A stretch of 64,000 bases of DNA from Verrucomicrobiales bacterium (GTDB lineage: Bacteria; Verrucomicrobiota; Verrucomicrobiia; Verrucomicrobiales; DEV007), in contig JARGNI010000008.1 of NCBI GenBank assembly GCA_029213195.1, positions 27,425-91,424 on the forward strand. The letters run 5' to 3'. The notes under the pieces were generated by a model. It had not been told where the DNA came from. It was given only the letters and a program-made list of their open reading frames with translations, and did no database searches. Made by a program: the position numbers and the translations under genes. Each line of letters starts with the position of its first letter. The stretch's first letter is position 1. Below, in pieces: positions 63,831 to 64,000 of this stretch.

Positions 63831-64000
63831 GATTCTGGGGTGGGGAGATTTTCCGACTCGTCTTGCTCTTGCTCGTCAGGATCAGGATCAGGATCAGGAT
63901 CAGGATCAGGATCAGGATCAGGATCAGGATCAGGATCAGCGGACTCGGACTCGGACTCGGACTCGGACTCGGACTCGGACTCGGACTCGGACTCGGACTC
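63827..64000 (-). CDS. C-terminus of an acidic repeat-tailed protein (5' part outside window)
   Basis: Reading in from the window edge, the frame gives ten Glu-Ser pairs, one Ala, ten Asp-Pro pairs, then DEQEQDESENLPTPES and a TGA. The stop overlaps the pheA start as ATGA, which supports this frame as the real one. The sequence is fully disordered in character and very acidic. The folded part lies beyond the window, so the product is not identifiable here. Confidence 0.75.
   Translation of the reverse strand, partial: ESESESESESESESESESESADPDPDPDPDPDPDPDPDPDPDEQEQDESENLPTPES
63876..64000. repeat. Two adjoining hexanucleotide tandem repeats
   Basis: TCAGGA is repeated ten times plus four bases (63876-63939). 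After a single C, GGACTC is repeated ten times (63941-64000) up to the window edge and may go on. Both units are perfect and six bases long, so changes in copy number keep the reading frame of the acidic tail. Confidence 0.95.

Noticed and set aside
63876..64000. Possible CRISPR array
   Set aside because: The repeats are contiguous six-base units without spacers, in frame inside a coding tail.

Overview
The window (about 57-58 % GC by eye) reads as chromosome of a Gram-negative member of the PVC superphylum, most probably Verrucomicrobiota. This is an inference. It rests on the heptose, MsbA-type and lipoprotein genes of an outer-membrane cell, a sulfatase coupled to a very large secreted beta-propeller/cytochrome c protein, a von Willebrand A protein with a long low-complexity linker, frequent GTG/TTG starts, weak Shine-Dalgarno signals, and REP-like palindromes between genes. 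No phage, insertion sequence, rRNA or CRISPR array was seen.

Layout. 1-0.95 kb: the end of a UbiA-family (EboC-like) membrane protein and tRNA-Gln. 1.3-6.1 kb: cell-envelope genes (L,D-transpeptidase, a frameshifted lipase-like lipoprotein, a PpiD/SurA-like foldase, a TPR protein). 6.4-8.6 kb: an Amt ammonium channel behind a sigma-54 promoter, then a stand-alone cyclic-nucleotide-binding protein. 8.7-13.5 kb (minus): SNF2 helicase, S6 and peptidyl-tRNA hydrolase. 13.7-17.0 kb: MetX, a Dabb protein, a hydrolase and a PfkB sugar kinase. 17.1-25.5 kb: a surface-polysaccharide/LPS region (acyl-adenylating ligase, GNAT-like protein, glycosyltransferase, MsbA-like exporter, NusG/RfaH-like factor, heptose kinase, GmhA). 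25.4-33.6 kb: dynamin-like GTPase, flavin reductase, CarB, VWA protein. 33.6-34.9 kb: a gene-poor patch with hairpins and a small protein that looks like an HNH nuclease without its catalytic residues. 34.9-43.5 kb: lipase, xseB-dxs, sulfatase and DUF6797-like/cytochrome c pair, membrane hypothetical.

43.7-56.5 kb (minus) is a near-complete complex I operon, nuoD-E-F-G-H-I-J-K-L-M-N. It lacks nuoA, B and C and carries a GxxExxY gene between nuoD and nuoE. Its promoter lies beside a perfect 13-bp-arm palindrome containing TGTGA-N6-TCACA, a CRP-family site shared with a divergent DUF1232 gene. 56.7-64.0 kb holds enolase, a DivIC/FtsB-like protein, an AcpH-like protein, a frameshifted small membrane protein, an ADP-ribosylglycohydrolase, PheA, and the acidic repeat tail of a gene leaving the window.

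Most notable: the CRP-type site in front of nuo, the sigma-54 site in front of amt, two genes each broken at a poly-G tract, the degenerate HNH protein, and a two-part hexanucleotide repeat coding for (ES)n and (DP)n. Statements about families come from memory of conserved motifs; no search was run.
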